A program made the translations under genes and the position numbers. The notes under the pieces are model-generated. The model did no database searches. It was not told the DNA's origin and saw only the letters and a program-made list of their open reading frames with translations. From a virus, in the IMG/VR virus record IMGVR_UViG_3300044675_000556, positions 1 through 38,903 of that record: a DNA stretch of 38,903 bases. The stretch is one strand, 5' to 3'. Within the stretch, counting starts at the first letter, position 1. Each line of letters opens with the position of its first letter. Positions 28,071 through 36,723 of this stretch are shown here, piece by piece.

Positions 28071-28562
28071 CTATGCTTGGATCATCTCTGTTACGTCGAA
28101 TTGTATCTCAGCGAAGGTTTCCGTTGCAGGGCTTCCCTCGACTGAAGCTGGCTCTCCGTATGTGCAGTTGATTTCTGGTTCGGCACCTTGCCAAACTAGA
28201 GTTCCTGTTGCGTCGCCGAAATTATGGTCGGCGCGTAATCTGGTTTTGATTGCGTCAATGAGAGTGTCAAACTCAACCATTGCGTCTTGTGAATTGCGAA
28301 CAAGTGAGTGCTGATAGACCTGAAGAATGATTGAGTAATCTACGCGCTTCCACCCGTTAGTTGCTCCTCCGATAGCCAAGCGCTTTTCGCGCTCGCTCTG
28401 AATGAAGATTACTACGGCAGCACGAGAGAGCTGACCCGGCTGGGAATTGACTTGAAAATCTATGCGCTTGGGAAAGCTGGTGAAGATTTGGTTGAGATTT
28501 GTAATGTTTCCTGCCAAGAGATAGTTGTAAAGCGTCGCGCGTACGCCTGTGCGCCCTGCCAT
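28071..28562 (-). CDS. Tail terminator-like protein
   Basis: 163 residues. The layout is helical at the start (GVRATLYNYLLAGNI) and then beta-rich, with PGQLSRAAVVIFIQSEREKRLA, VDYSIILQVYQHS and a C-terminal TFAEIQFDVTEMI strand. This fits the tail terminator/tail completion families. It follows the head-tail adaptor and overlaps it by one base (TAATG). The assignment relies on gene order more than on motifs. Confidence 0.65.
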   Translation of the reverse strand: MAGRTGVRATLYNYLLAGNITNLNQIFTSFPKRIDFQVNSQPGQLSRAAVVIFIQSEREKRLAIGGATNGWKRVDYSIILQVYQHSLVRNSQDAMVEFDTLIDAIKTRLRADHNFGDATGTLVWQGAEPEINCTYGEPASVEGSPATETFAEIQFDVTEMIQA

Positions 28563-29452
28563 TAGCGAATCCGCTTGTATAGGTCAAGCATTCTCAGCGC
28601 CAGCTCAATCTCTGAGCCATAGAGCGCGCCTCCTGAAATGTTGCCCGTAGGCTGGGTTGTAATGCTCATAGTCAAGGAGCGATCTCCTCGAACCTTCAGA
28701 AATGCCGTTGTAATCAAGATACAGGCTTCTTTGATTGTCTGGGGTAGATTGCTTATCCCAACGCCAGAAGCGTGCGTATAGGTCAGCGCAGAGGTCAAGG
28801 GAACCGTTGTAGATCCGTAGGTATAGCTGCTGGAAACAGTTACTCGCTCGCTGCTTGCTCCGTCATAGATTCTGAGCTTCATTCCGGCAACAATTCCGTC
28901 GGCAGATTGGACGGTGAGAGAGCTTGCTGCTGCGGTTGCGCTTGCAATTAGGTTGTTTGCATAGCCAGAGGTGTATTCATAGCGCGTGTAAATCTGCTGG
29001 CGTGGAGCGCCATAAGGTCCGAAAGCCAGAGGGCCTTGGCTGGAATAGGTCGTCGCCATGTTAGCCAGAGGAATAACTACCTGCTGGCTCTCAAACCAAG
29101 CCTTCGAGGGATCTGGGAGGGCAACCAAATTGTTAGGGTCAGCTCCATAAGAGAAGCTCTGAAGAGAAATGATTGGGCTGTTGTTGGGGTGAAGGGCGAT
29201 TGTTCCTTGGCCTGTAATCCGAACGCGCTGGGTTTCTGTTTGAGTTGAAGCGTTGAGATTTTGATTCAGATACTCGTCCATAAATGAAGAGGCGCGCAGG
29301 ATTGCATTCGCTAGTTCTGCGTCTTGCGCTTGGGCATTGCCTCCAACGACAAGATTGTCAAAGTCAATGGAAGTCGGAGCGTTTTTGTATTCGGCGACAG
29401 TAATGTAAGGATTCTCGCTGAACGCGCTTTGCGGTGTTATACCTGTCGCCAT
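28562..29452 (-). CDS. Head-tail adaptor-like protein with beta insertion
   Basis: 296 residues. The N-terminal part (YITVAEYKNAPTSIDFDNL, then ELANAILRASSFMDEYLNQNL) and the C-terminal LPQTIKEACILITTAFLKVRGDRSLTM with ELALRMLDLYKRIR match head-tail connector proteins of the HK97 gp6/SPP1 gp15 type. A beta-rich stretch (about 165-225, ASSLTVQSADGIVAGMKLRIYDG) lies between and looks inserted. It would bind beneath the portal. Confidence 0.75.
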   Translation of the reverse strand: MATGITPQSAFSENPYITVAEYKNAPTSIDFDNLVVGGNAQAQDAELANAILRASSFMDEYLNQNLNASTQTETQRVRITGQGTIALHPNNSPIISLQSFSYGADPNNLVALPDPSKAWFESQQVVIPLANMATTYSSQGPLAFGPYGAPRQQIYTRYEYTSGYANNLIASATAAASSLTVQSADGIVAGMKLRIYDGASSERVTVSSSYTYGSTTVPLTSALTYTHASGVGISNLPQTIKEACILITTAFLKVRGDRSLTMSITTQPTGNISGGALYGSEIELALRMLDLYKRIR

Positions 29453-29455
29453 AGC

Positions 29456-29731
29456 TTAGTCTCCGTCTTTGTTTATTTCCGAGCTGCTTTCATGACCGCA
29501 ACGGCCACATTTTTTAAACCAGCTACCGAATCCGCATTCGTTACAAGTGTAACCGAGGTTGTGATTTGTTGTCGCTCCCATTAGAGAAGCCTCAAAGAAT
29601 CCCTCTGCCTTCATTGCTCGCGCGTCGTTATCGCTGACGGTATAAACCCCTGAGCGATTTGGCTTGTAGCTTCTGTTTCCGATTGTGGTTTCAGCTACTC
29701 GCTTATCCGGTGCGACCATTCTCTTCGCCAT
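29456..29731 (-). CDS. Small zinc-ribbon protein downstream of capsid gene
   Basis: 91 residues. The first 55 residues include TTIGNRSYKPNRSGVYTVSDNDARAMKAEGFFEAS, a pattern also seen in small virion proteins near capsid genes. The C-terminus adds YTCNECGFGSWFKKCGRCG, a four-Cys zinc ribbon. GAGG precedes the ATG. It lies between the major capsid and head-tail adaptor genes, so it is a plausible head or connector component. Confidence 0.7.
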   Translation of the reverse strand: MAKRMVAPDKRVAETTIGNRSYKPNRSGVYTVSDNDARAMKAEGFFEASLMGATTNHNLGYTCNECGFGSWFKKCGRCGHESSSEINKDGD

Positions 29732-29784
29732 GCTTGCCTCCTAATTTTAGAGTGAGCCTTTTAGCGACTTGCTCAGGTCGTGCC

Positions 29785-29801
29785 TTATCTCTAGGAGATA
29801 A
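29785..29801 (-). terminator. Hairpin after the major capsid gene
   Basis: TTATCTC-tag-GAGATAA is a perfect 7-bp stem with a 3-base loop, 10 bases past the capsid stop. A second pairing, TGAGC/GCTCA, lies just downstream. It probably acts as an mRNA 3' protector or partial terminator after an abundant message. Confidence 0.5.
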
Positions 29802-29811
29802 AGAGGGTTAC

Positions 29812-31479
29812 TTATGCGCTTGTGATTCCTGAAACTGCGCCGTTCCATGCTGGAGCGGTGCAGAAGAATGTTCCGCGGAAGTATGTTGAGAACTCATACG
29901 CGAACTGAGTTACTGGCCATTGAATGCCCATGTAATCTTGAACGAGGAAGTTGCTCCATACATCGGAAACCTCTGTATCTGGAATTGGAAGTGTGAAGGA
30001 GAGAACTGGAGATACGCCCTGTGGAAGCCAAGGGTGAACTTCAAGATCTACTGCCTTACCTGTAACTTCATTCTGAAGACCGGTAACGATTGAGCCATAA
30101 GTGGTTCCACTTGTGCCCGGGTCGTTAATAGTTAAACGATAGTTAGCATTTGAGCCAGACTTGATTGCGTCTGAGAGCTGCTTGCGGTCATTACCGTTAA
30201 GGAGAACCAAATCTGGATCTGCCTTGACTGAATCATAAAGACGCGCAAACACTGTCTGGAATTCCGCACCCGGATTAGAGGTTGAGAATGTGGAGTTGAT
30301 TGCGTTGTTAAATCCTGAGTTTGCACCAAGAACTGTTGGAAGGATTCCGTCGTAACCTGTTGCATAAGCAGAAGTATCTGCGCTTGCACGAGAAGCTGCT
30401 GCACCTGTTGTGGTGAGAGCTGCGTTGTTACCAGTTAGGCCCTGAGTTCCTGCACCCTGAATTGTGAAGGTACCTGTTCCGCGAAGCGTTCCCTGATACT
30501 TGAGGTTTGCTGCACCTGTTGCAGTTCCAACATAAATGTTGTAACCAAGAGCGCCAGCAACCGCAGTTGAAACTGTAACTGTAAGAACGTCGCCAGAAGC
30601 AACAACAGTATTCGCTTCAGTTCCGAGGATTGACTCACCGAAACCTGTTGTTGAAATACCAGCGTCAGCAGTTACGTTAACGTAGTAAGTGTTTGCTGCG
30701 ATTGCAACCTGTGATCCTGAAGCAACTGGAGAAGCAAGTGCGAATGTTGGTGCTGAAAGCGCTCCTGAATAACCTGAAGCAGTTCCGCGTGCCATAAGCA
30801 TCATGCGCTCTTCCATAAGCATTGTTGCGTATAGAGTAGAAGTAGATGAAAGCTGACGGAGATCCTGATACCCAAGGCCAGAGAAGTTAGCGTCGAAGCT
30901 TACTGAATCTGAAAGTGAGTATGAGTTGTAAGGTAGAACTAGATCATCAGCTGCGTAAGAAATTAACTTACCGCGCTCGTAGTTGATTGAACCGAACGCT
31001 TGAGTTGAAGTTTCTGTGATACCCGGCCAAGTCTGTCCGACTCCGCCTGTACCTGTACCTGTGTATCCAAGAATTCTCTTGACGCGGTGTGAAGTACCAA
31101 CGCCCTTCTTGCGCGGAATGCGGTTACGAAGTGGAGTTGGTCGTGGTGTGAGCAGCTTTGCAGGTGCTTCGAGATCGAAGGCTGCGAAAGAGGTGCTCAA
31201 TGGAGAGGTGAGAGTAATGTCTTTCTGAATCTCCTGCATTGCTAGACGCTGAGAAGCGAGAGCATTGTTGAGACCAGCGAGAGCGTCTGGAGCGAGCGAC
31301 TTGCTTGCTGCCAGTGCTTCAAGTTGAGCAGTTGGATCTACGGCTGGCGCTTGACCCGGAACAGAAGAAGAGTTTGAAAGTGACTTACCGAGGACTTCGG
31401 TAAACTCTTCCATTTTCTGAGCTGCTTCGAGTGGGCTTGCGTCGCCGAAGAGATCCTTTGCGCGTGGCATTTCCGCCAT
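29812..31479 (-). CDS. Major capsid protein with Ig-like insertion
   Basis: 555 residues. An N-terminal acidic helical part (1-95) is consistent with a cleavable scaffold-like delta domain. The HK97-type core resumes with RVKRILGYTGTGTGGVGQTWPGITE, NYERGKLISYAADDLVLPY and later NGNDRKQLSDAIKSGSN and a VHPWLPQG loop. Residues 243-342 (APTFALAS ... FTIQG) read as an FN3/Ig-like beta sandwich with a GYNIYVG strand, inserted in the core and probably displayed on the capsid surface. AAAGGAAC precedes the ATG. It follows the protease/scaffold gene. Confidence 0.88.
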   Translation of the reverse strand: MAEMPRAKDLFGDASPLEAAQKMEEFTEVLGKSLSNSSSVPGQAPAVDPTAQLEALAASKSLAPDALAGLNNALASQRLAMQEIQKDITLTSPLSTSFAAFDLEAPAKLLTPRPTPLRNRIPRKKGVGTSHRVKRILGYTGTGTGGVGQTWPGITETSTQAFGSINYERGKLISYAADDLVLPYNSYSLSDSVSFDANFSGLGYQDLRQLSSTSTLYATMLMEERMMLMARGTASGYSGALSAPTFALASPVASGSQVAIAANTYYVNVTADAGISTTGFGESILGTEANTVVASGDVLTVTVSTAVAGALGYNIYVGTATGAANLKYQGTLRGTGTFTIQGAGTQGLTGNNAALTTTGAAASRASADTSAYATGYDGILPTVLGANSGFNNAINSTFSTSNPGAEFQTVFARLYDSVKADPDLVLLNGNDRKQLSDAIKSGSNANYRLTINDPGTSGTTYGSIVTGLQNEVTGKAVDLEVHPWLPQGVSPVLSFTLPIPDTEVSDVWSNFLVQDYMGIQWPVTQFAYEFSTYFRGTFFCTAPAWNGAVSGITSA

Positions 31480-31498
31480 GAGTTTAGTTCCTTTCGGG

Positions 31499-33610
31499 TT
31501 AGTTGTTTTTAGTAATTGCGTCTGCTTCGGTGAAGTATTTCTCCGCCAAAAGTTTGTAACCCTTCATAAGATCAGGGTCAGTTGACGCGTCTGCTTTAGC
31601 CTTGTAGGTGGCTGCCTTTACTAGAAGATCATTTGTTGAATGATCGACTGGTTTGATAGTCCTTTTCGGACCACCGGCGACCGCGAGTGACTTTGCAACT
31701 GCTAACTCCGATTCCAAACCTACCGCCTTACTAACTGCTGCCTCTTTTGCATTAGCTAGTTGGGCGATCTCTGACTTTAGAGATTCGGTAGCGCTCTTGA
31801 TTGCTTTCTCAACGATTGCTTCAATTTCTTCTGCGAGATTTTCACCCTCAGAAACTTTTTCTTCTTCGGCTGCTGGAGCCTCTTCTGTTGCAGGAGTTTC
31901 TTCTGCTGGCGTAGCTTCTTCAGCTGGAGCAGCCTCTTCTGCCTCTGGCAATTCTTGATCCTTTAGCTCAGAAACAACCTCTGTTGGCTCTGCGCTCTTG
32001 GGAGTTTCTTCAGGAGAAACAATGTCCGCGGTGGTAACGTCTGATCGGCCGTGAGATTCTTCTGGCAGACCGCAACCGCATTCTAAGCACTTGTGAGTTT
32101 CGGCAGATTTGTGTCCTTCTTTAGCTGAGGTGTATTTTGAGTAGCATTCTTTTGCAAACTCTTCGTCCATTCCAGCCTCTTTGCAGCGCGCCTTGAATGC
32201 GTCAAAAGTTTCACCCTTGTTTGGTTTCATTTCTTTCATGTGGTGAGATTTTTCTTCGTCTTCTGGCTTTGCTGCCAATTCAATGTCTTCTGCTTCTAAG
32301 ACTTCGCCTTCGCGAACTTCGCCCTGATACCACTCGAATAAATGGTGAACCGCTGAGAGCAGGTGAGCGATAGACATTTCCTCGTTGCTGCCTTCTGAAT
32401 CCATTTCACCAGCTTCGACAACAATGAGTTGGGCAAGAGCGCGACGCGCGTCTTCGTATAGCTTCTGGTCAAACTTAACAATGTCCGCAGGAGCGATTGA
32501 CTTTGAGAGTTCGATAAGTTCTTGTGCGTTCTTCATAAGTAGTGCTCTCTTTTCTGCGTCGTCTGAAATCTGGAGTAATTCTAGTACAAGAGGGCTTGCT
32601 TCTGCACTCTTCTCTTTCTTCTTGTATGTGCCTCCGCGCTTTTTGTATTCGCGAGTTACCCAAGCATTCGCTACCGCTGAAGGATAAACTTCAAACTTCT
32701 TCTTGGCTTCAGCTTTGACGCGTGAGTAAAGTTCCTTATCCGCTGGCTCTGAGCTTTCTCCGCCGGCGTTGATTCCTTCGTAATCTGTCTCTTCTTTTTC
32801 GATTAGCTCTTCAGTTTTCCACATACCGCTTTCGCCTTCTGCGCTCTTGGCGAGGACAAGTTGGCAGTTGGGGTTCGCTGGGCGATCAACAAGCGACACT
32901 TCGACGATTTGGCCGTCAATGATTCTTCCGTTTACTGCCTTGGTATCGCGCACAACGCGTGGGGATTTGATTCCGATACTGAAGCCTTTGAGGACTCCTG
33001 TATCTACTTTCTTGACTGAGATTGGATCAACAACAAGCGCGTGAATGTAATGCCCGTCGGCTTTCTTCTCGTATTCCTTGGCAACTCCAGCAGCGATTGA
33101 AGAGTGCTGCTCGCGAATGTTTCCGCCAGATTTGAACCACTCTGGCATAGCTCGGTCAAGCCAAACAGGATCACAAATCTGTTGGTCAATGTCCAGAGAA
33201 TCGTCTGTCGCCTTTCCGTAAACCATAAGGGTTCCGTCGTCGCGCTTATCAGCTTTGACAATCTCAAAAAAGGCGGTAGTTAAATCATTCACTGTCGATT
33301 TCTCCTTAGATTCATTTTCTTTCACAATTTTTTTAGCCCATGCCCACCCTGCGTCGCCACCCCATAGCAACCAAGCTATGTAGCCAGCGCTATCTACTCC
33401 CCAGCCTTCGCCCTTTTTATCCACTTCGTGGCGAGCAAAGTACGAGGTCATTCTTTTTACTGTATCCAAGGATACGGCAGAGCCGTTCGAAAGGTCGCGC
33501 GCGCGAGCGACTCCAATAGCGGTTCCGCCTCTTCCGTATTTCTCCCGTAATTCTAGACCGCGTTTCGCATTAGCGCGAACGGGTGCCGGAGGTATGAATC
33601 CGTCTGCCAT
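31499..33610 (-). CDS. Multidomain prohead protease/scaffold
   Basis: 703 residues. (1) Residues 11-95: a RGLELREKYGRGGTAIGVARARDL...YFARHEVDKKG...AWLLWGGDAGW domain known in actinophage capsid proteins. (2) About 110-255: an XkdF/S78-like prohead protease with H169 (REQHS), S211 (GFSIGIK) and EVSLVDRPANP. (3) About 290-330: LYSRVKAEAKKKFEVYPSAVANAWVTREYKKRGG. (4) A helical region, an ETFDAFKARCKEAGMDEEF motif and a CLECGCG metal knot. (5) An Ala/Glu/Pro-rich linker. (6) A C-terminal coiled coil suited to scaffolding. It would assemble with the capsid protein, scaffold the prohead and then cleave it. Carrying six parts in one chain is unusual. Confidence 0.85.
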   Translation of the reverse strand: MADGFIPPAPVRANAKRGLELREKYGRGGTAIGVARARDLSNGSAVSLDTVKRMTSYFARHEVDKKGEGWGVDSAGYIAWLLWGGDAGWAWAKKIVKENESKEKSTVNDLTTAFFEIVKADKRDDGTLMVYGKATDDSLDIDQQICDPVWLDRAMPEWFKSGGNIREQHSSIAAGVAKEYEKKADGHYIHALVVDPISVKKVDTGVLKGFSIGIKSPRVVRDTKAVNGRIIDGQIVEVSLVDRPANPNCQLVLAKSAEGESGMWKTEELIEKEETDYEGINAGGESSEPADKELYSRVKAEAKKKFEVYPSAVANAWVTREYKKRGGTYKKKEKSAEASPLVLELLQISDDAEKRALLMKNAQELIELSKSIAPADIVKFDQKLYEDARRALAQLIVVEAGEMDSEGSNEEMSIAHLLSAVHHLFEWYQGEVREGEVLEAEDIELAAKPEDEEKSHHMKEMKPNKGETFDAFKARCKEAGMDEEFAKECYSKYTSAKEGHKSAETHKCLECGCGLPEESHGRSDVTTADIVSPEETPKSAEPTEVVSELKDQELPEAEEAAPAEEATPAEETPATEEAPAAEEEKVSEGENLAEEIEAIVEKAIKSATESLKSEIAQLANAKEAAVSKAVGLESELAVAKSLAVAGGPKRTIKPVDHSTNDLLVKAATYKAKADASTDPDLMKGYKLLAEKYFTEADAITKNN

Positions 33611-33912
33611 TATGAGTTCGAGAACTGTCCGGTAAGCAAGACGCCTACCACCGCGGTTTTACCTGCTGCACAGATTCCGTAAAGAGTATCTCCAGAGAAA
33701 AGCTGAATCTCAAACTTGTTTGCAATTCCGGTTGTGGTAAATTTAGTAAGTACATAGCCATTGGTAATTGAAACATTAGACGCCCCAACGTGGCAATCAT
33801 TTGTATTGTCAATGTTGTTAATGAAAACGTCCATTTTTCCAAACTTGCCGTCATTTGAAACAATCATAGTTGGAGTGTCGGTTAAAGTTACCGAATAACT
33901 TTTTAACGCCAT
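33610..33912 (-). CDS. Small beta-rich head decoration-like protein
   Basis: 100 residues. MALKSYSVTLTDTPTMIVSNDGKFGKMDVFINN, a VGASNVSITNGYVL turn and a DTLYGICAAG strand follow the same order as the 93-residue protein at 1230-1511, so they appear homologous. It lies between the MuF-like and protease genes, where decoration or head-fibre proteins are common. The stop overlaps the protease start (TAATG). Confidence 0.65.
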   Translation of the reverse strand: MALKSYSVTLTDTPTMIVSNDGKFGKMDVFINNIDNTNDCHVGASNVSITNGYVLTKFTTTGIANKFEIQLFSGDTLYGICAAGKTAVVGVLLTGQFSNS

Positions 33913-33933
33913 TGGATCTCCTTCGAGTTACCG

Positions 33934-34773
33934 CTAATCATACGACAGACTGTCGAGATAATCTTGGCCGAGACTTGGATCATCAACCATACCTTCAATA
34001 ACTGGGAGCAAAGCGCACCGGCAATTAGGGTGAGCAGGTGGTTCGGTATCTCCAGAGTCAAAAGCTTGGCCAAGATTTACAACTTGCCCGTCATTAGGCG
34101 CACAAATGTCGCAAGGCTGAACCGCATTCCATTCAACCTTTTCAACTCCAGACTCTTCATAAAAGAATCGAGCAGCAACAGACATTGCGCGATTCTGCTC
34201 AGTAATTGCAATCGTTAGCGCTCGCGCAGGATCTCCAATCTTCTCTGTTATGAGTTTTGCTGCTTGCGTTGGGCTAGCTCCAGAAGCGATTGCGTCTGCC
34301 AGAGCTGTTCCAATTTTGTCGTATCCGGCTTTGGCGATTGCTTTACTGACGATCCCAGCGCCGTCGAGGAGCCGCTTAAAAGCTCCGCGAGGCCGCAGTA
34401 ATAGAGCTGTCGCCTTATTGCCGGGCGTCCAGCTGCTCCAATCCACGCTGGCGTCGGCCTTTGTGAGCGATTTATCGGCCTTACGACGGGCCTGAGCTAC
34501 GGCCTCCTGAGCAGCAGCTTCCCCAAGGAGATAGCCGTCAGCGTATAGCTTTGAGATCACCGCGGTAATAGGCTCCAGATTTATCTGAACGTTGAGCATT
34601 GCCCAAGCCCTAGCGCGAGCGCGATCTTGCGTAATGTCGCCGCTTGGATAGGGCTGGCTCTTGGAATACTCCTCAAAAATGTCCCGGGCGTCGATACTTT
34701 GCCGAATTGCAGCCCGGACCTTGACCGAATTCCTCGCTGCTATGCGCCCGTCAGCCTTGTGAGCGCCCCACAT
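33934..34773 (-). CDS. MuF-like head morphogenesis protein
   Basis: 279 residues with the start at ATG 34773, overlapping the portal stop by one base (TAATG). It is a long helical N-terminal part followed by the MuF C-terminal module: ITEQNRAMSVAARFFYEESGVEKVEWNA, CDICAPNDGQVV and EPPAHPNCRCALLP. The Cys/His set likely binds zinc. Such proteins are minor head components made next to the portal. No toxin domain is fused at the C-terminus. An upstream in-frame start at 34833 lies within the portal gene and is rejected. Confidence 0.85.
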   Translation of the reverse strand: MWGAHKADGRIAARNSVKVRAAIRQSIDARDIFEEYSKSQPYPSGDITQDRARARAWAMLNVQINLEPITAVISKLYADGYLLGEAAAQEAVAQARRKADKSLTKADASVDWSSWTPGNKATALLLRPRGAFKRLLDGAGIVSKAIAKAGYDKIGTALADAIASGASPTQAAKLITEKIGDPARALTIAITEQNRAMSVAARFFYEESGVEKVEWNAVQPCDICAPNDGQVVNLGQAFDSGDTEPPAHPNCRCALLPVIEGMVDDPSLGQDYLDSLSYD

Positions 34774-36659
34774 TAGGAAATGTACGCCTTGGCTAGCTGG
34801 CGAGCTGTTTCCAGATCTCCCTCCATTGCGCAACGATTGAGAGCGTCGGCAACGACAGAATCTAGGGTTTTGAACTCAAAATCTCGGCCTCTGCGCCCTT
34901 TGTTAGCCCATTTCATAAAGGCTTTTACCTCAGCTGCTACTTCAATCTTGTTTGGCTCAGCCTCTTCTTGCTCTTCCGGCTCAACCTCCGGCTCTTCCGG
35001 CTTTACTTCCGGCTTTGCTGGAGCATTCTCGCCCTCTGTTCCTTCAATCTCTGTCACGCCGTCGGATTCAAGCTGAGGAGCTGATCCTCCAGCCATTGCG
35101 TCAATAATTCCGTCCGGGCTGAAGAGGAGAACGGATTGCCCGGCGAGCAGAATTGGCATGTCGGCTTGTGGGGTATCCAAGAGAGGCAAGCCAAGCTCTG
35201 CTCTGCCCTCATTGACTGTCTTAGCAGCTGAGGTGATCTCGATTTGGTGTTTGCGCGCAGAAGATTCTGTATCTTGGCGCTTGCTTGGCATAAGCTTAAA
35301 CTCTAGCTCGCGTGGCATTCCAAGGTAAGCGTAAGAAAGATTTGTGAGCATTTTGTTCAGCCAATTTACAAGAGGCTGCGCTCCAAGAGCTTCAGCATTT
35401 CCAGCCTTGCCCTCTTCAAACCCTGCTCCGCCTAGACCACCCTTTGGATTGTAGCCAATTTCTGTTGGCTGGACTCCGAAATGGCCGCAGATTGACTCAA
35501 TGAGAAAGTTATCCAGAGTATCTTTGAACTTCTCGCCATAGCCTTCGTCCATTACCGCTTTTAAGCCGGTCGGCAATAGGCGAGCACGCTTGCGTTGCTC
35601 TGTCTGCCCTGCAAGATCATCGTTGAGAATGTTCTCATACGCGCGTAAGAGATCAGGATTTGTTCCCCAAGTTGCGTCTGTTTCAAACATCATTGCAGGG
35701 ATCACGCCGTCTGTGTATTCAGCGCGAATCCATTGCTGGCGTCGAAGATAAATGTCTGCAAGAGGGAGCGAGCGCTCTACTGGGCTTTGGCCATAAACGC
35801 TCGTTGTTCGGCGATTGCGCACAAGATAAGCAAGGTCGTCGCAAGTAAATTCGCCGTCTGCCTGTGGGTCGTCGCTATTAGCTGAGAATTCAGAGCGAGG
35901 GAATCCGTAAAGAATCTGCTGGAATGCAGGAGCCGGAGCCATAGGTCGCATGCCTCGGTCGTCGAGGAGAGGCTTAATTGTTGCGCCGTCAAGAATCTGC
36001 AAGCCATAAAGTTCTCCGCCTACTGTTTTTTGAGGCCAGATTGCAAGAGCGTCAATGACCAAAACCTCTTCAAGCGCAATCATTAGCCAATCGGTAAAAG
36101 TTAATCCGTTGGCTTTGTCTGGATTTTCCCAGAATGTGCGAATGCGGTCAATCTCTTCGGTTAATTCTTCGCGAGCAGTAACCATTGCGCGAACGTGATC
36201 TCCACCGCTCTTGGATTGAATCTTTTCACCTGCGTCTTGGCCAAGCACAATGTCGAAATCTAATCCTACGAGCTTTGATTTAATAACTTCAACGCACCGA
36301 CGAATTATGTCGATCTGATCTGCTGCTGCTCGAAGAGTCTTGAATGGAACAAGACGCGTTTCTGTAATGTTTATGTTTTGCGCTACTTGGTATTCATAGC
36401 GTCGAGGATCAGGGCGTCCGTCTGGACGAAGAGGGTTGATTGCGCCGGGCGTAATTGGATTTCCCGGACCAAACGGAACCATAGAGAGCCAAGGGTTGCG
36501 CTCTAGCGGAACGTTGTTGCCATAAGTTTGTCCGATTGCGCCGTTAGCTTGGCGCATTTGTTGTTCAGTCATTGCGACTGCACCGGCTGGGAGATTGGGC
36601 GCTGCTTTTTCTACATCTGTTCCTGCGATTGCTTTTGCGATTCGATCTCTTAGACCCAC
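34773..36659 (-). CDS. Portal protein
   Basis: 628 residues from GTG 36659, with AGGGAG upstream. The HK97/SPP1-like portal core is recognisable by DQIDIIRRCVEVIKSKLVGLDFDI, FTDWLMIALEEVLVIDALAIWPQK, LLDDRGMRP and YLVRNRRTTSVYGQSPVERSLPLADIYLRRQQW, then VQPTEIGYNP and ELEFKLMPSKRQDTESSARKHQIEI. It forms the dodecameric DNA channel at one capsid vertex. The C-terminal 100 residues hold a Pro/Glu-rich linker and a helical domain. It lies upstream of the MuF gene but is separated from terL by six fibre-like genes. Confidence 0.92.
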   Translation of the reverse strand: MGLRDRIAKAIAGTDVEKAAPNLPAGAVAMTEQQMRQANGAIGQTYGNNVPLERNPWLSMVPFGPGNPITPGAINPLRPDGRPDPRRYEYQVAQNINITETRLVPFKTLRAAADQIDIIRRCVEVIKSKLVGLDFDIVLGQDAGEKIQSKSGGDHVRAMVTAREELTEEIDRIRTFWENPDKANGLTFTDWLMIALEEVLVIDALAIWPQKTVGGELYGLQILDGATIKPLLDDRGMRPMAPAPAFQQILYGFPRSEFSANSDDPQADGEFTCDDLAYLVRNRRTTSVYGQSPVERSLPLADIYLRRQQWIRAEYTDGVIPAMMFETDATWGTNPDLLRAYENILNDDLAGQTEQRKRARLLPTGLKAVMDEGYGEKFKDTLDNFLIESICGHFGVQPTEIGYNPKGGLGGAGFEEGKAGNAEALGAQPLVNWLNKMLTNLSYAYLGMPRELEFKLMPSKRQDTESSARKHQIEITSAAKTVNEGRAELGLPLLDTPQADMPILLAGQSVLLFSPDGIIDAMAGGSAPQLESDGVTEIEGTEGENAPAKPEVKPEEPEVEPEEQEEAEPNKIEVAAEVKAFMKWANKGRRGRDFEFKTLDSVVADALNRCAMEGDLETARQLAKAYIS

Positions 36660-36723
36660 GTGAATCTCCCTAGTTTGCCCTTATGTTTCGGCTTGCGTAA
36701 TAGTAACAGAAACGCTTCAGCTA

